This document shows, one piece after another, positions 5,886-6,517 of a stretch of 6,517 bases of DNA. Numbering within the stretch: position 1 is the first letter of the stretch; the number at the start of each line of letters is the position of its first letter. A program made the position numbers and the translations under genes. The notes under the pieces are model-generated. The model was not told the origin of the DNA and did not search any database. It saw only the letters and a list, made by a program, of their open reading frames with translations. Origin of the DNA: JBHICC01 sp046759385 (GTDB lineage: Bacteria > Pseudomonadota > Gammaproteobacteria > Acidiferrobacterales > SPGG2); NCBI GenBank assembly GCA_046759385.1, contig JBHICC010000076.1, forward strand, positions 1-6,517. Direction: 5' to 3'.

Positions 5886-6276
5886 GTGCCTGGTTCCTCG
5901 CTTGGTCGACTAACTGCACCCCATCGGCGACAAGGTGCACAATGTCATCTCGCTCTGACACTGCCAGGGATATCAGCGCGCCGCCGGCACAAGGGCCACC
6001 GGCACACGTCCCCGAATCCGGGTAGTACAGCGCACCATGTGTGGCGCAAATCAAAAATTCCCCGTCTATGTCGAAGAAATAGCCCTCTTTCCAGTCAAGT
6101 TCAATTCCCTGATGCGCACACTGGTTGAGGAACGCGTGAACACGGCCACGGTGGCGGATAGCAAAGGCCGGAAAGGTCTTACCGCCAATCTCGACGTCGA
6201 AACGCAGGCCCTTCTGGCCGTCTTTTAGTACCCGGCTGGCGCAGATGACGCCGTTTTCAGGCGCTGCCTCAACCAT
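5878..6276 (-). CDS. Small Rieske [2Fe-2S] domain protein
   Basis: A soluble 132-residue single-domain Rieske protein. The cluster ligands are clear: Cys53-x-His55 (QCAHQG) and Cys77-x2-His80 (CATHGALY), with 21 residues between the pairs, followed by a DSGTCAGGPCAGGAL stretch typical of the family. There is no signal peptide, oxygenase domain or reductase domain. Such proteins usually serve as electron carriers, but the partner and role of this one are unknown. The start is placed at 6276 because GGAGG (6284-6288) lies 7 bp upstream; an in-frame GTG at 6306 would add ten residues but would put the Shine-Dalgarno inside the gene and deepen the overlap. The gene begins 52 bp inside the HAD phosphatase gene and its TGA overlaps the sppA start, so the three genes form one tightly coupled unit. 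Confidence 0.88.
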   Translation of the reverse strand: MVEAAPENGVICASRVLKDGQKGLRFDVEIGGKTFPAFAIRHRGRVHAFLNQCAHQGIELDWKEGYFFDIDGEFLICATHGALYYPDSGTCAGGPCAGGALISLAVSERDDIVHLVADGVQLVDQARNQAHE

Positions 6277-6517
6277 TCGCAGACCTCCGGAAATGAGTCG
6301 ATGCACGCGATCGGGTCCTCTTGCAGCAAGCGTTTACGCTCATGTACGCCATAACTCACAGCCATTCCATCCATGCCAGCATTGCGTGCCATCTGCAGAT
6401 CATAAATCGTGTCGCCCACCATCAGTGCGCACGCCGCCGTCAACCCTGTCTCATCTAGGATATCTTCCAGCATCCGTGGATGCGGCTTGGAGAAGGCCTC
6501 ATCTGCACAACGCGTGG
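6225..6517 (-). CDS. HAD-family phosphatase, phosphoglycolate phosphatase-like, C-terminal part
   Basis: Only the last 97 or so codons are in the window; the gene runs off the right edge. Reading in from 6515 the protein begins TRCADEAFSKPHPRMLEDIL, where the Lys of SKPHP is the HAD motif III residue, and continues to MVGDTIYDLQMARNAGM, the motif IV acidic pair (GDTxxD). These mark a HAD superfamily IA hydrolase like those annotated as phosphoglycolate phosphatase-like beside sppA in pseudomonads. The nucleophile DxD motif lies outside, so catalysis cannot be judged and the substrate is unknown. The first in-window ATG (6473) is internal, not the start. The TAA at 6225-6227 lies 52 bp inside the Rieske gene. 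In related genomes the gene upstream is rluC (pseudouridine synthase), which cannot be checked here. Confidence 0.88.
   Translation of the reverse strand, partial: TRCADEAFSKPHPRMLEDILDETGLTAACALMVGDTIYDLQMARNAGMDGMAVSYGVHERKRLLQEDPIACIDSFPEVCEWLRQRLKTASSAPAGY
6284..6288 (-). promoter_or_regulatory. Ribosome binding site of the Rieske gene
   Basis: GGAGG on the minus strand, 7 bp before the ATG at 6276-6274. It lies inside the HAD phosphatase coding region and settles the start of the Rieske gene against the upstream GTG at 6306. Confidence 0.85.

Overview
The window is a gammaproteobacterial housekeeping locus. On the minus strand, reading from about 4200 down to the left edge, it holds yceD (DUF177), rpmF, plsX, fabH and fabD. 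This is the fatty-acid/phospholipid cluster that in Escherichia coli continues into fabG-acpP-fabF; here fabG would lie beyond position 1. Divergent from yceD, on the plus strand, is maf/yceF (m7GTP pyrophosphatase). Converging on maf, on the minus strand, is an overlapping three-gene unit: a HAD-family phosphatase cut by the right edge, a small Rieske [2Fe-2S] protein, and a short-form SppA peptidase. The same arrangement is familiar from pseudomonads and other Gammaproteobacteria. Protein similarity by eye and the gene order support the class, but I cannot name a genus. The abundance of degenerate repeats between genes suggests a repeat-rich environmental lineage (inference).

Layout: 1-233 is a gene-free spacer of tandem and heptameric repeats whose last units run into the fabD stop codon. 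234-1169 is fabD. 1170-1412 is a spacer filled by a MITE-like element with AACGCAAAG-type ends. 1413-2380 is fabH, broken by a frameshift between 2153 and 2174. 2377-3399 is plsX, 3428-3622 rpmF and 3650-4159 yceD. 4160-4299 is the divergent yceD/maf spacer, holding a near-consensus sigma-70 promoter and a second heptad-repeat block. 4300-4884 is maf. 4905-5885 is sppA, 5878-6276 the Rieske protein, and 6225 to the edge the HAD phosphatase.

How the genes work together: PlsX (acyl-phosphate synthesis for phospholipids), FabH (initiating condensation) and FabD (malonyl-ACP supply) act at the start of type II fatty-acid and phospholipid synthesis. They share an operon with ribosomal protein L32 and the rRNA-linked YceD, so membrane and ribosome production can be co-regulated. 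The SppA/Rieske/HAD group is a conserved neighbour; SppA has a clear role (membrane peptidase), while the other two have no assigned substrate.

I found no mobile gene, phage, CRISPR, toxin-antitoxin or defence system, and nothing resembling a new multi-gene system. What deserves a second look is non-coding or structural: the fabH frameshift, a yceD promoter so close to the ATG that the message would be almost leaderless, and three repeat blocks that have opened gaps in an operon that is compact in E. coli.
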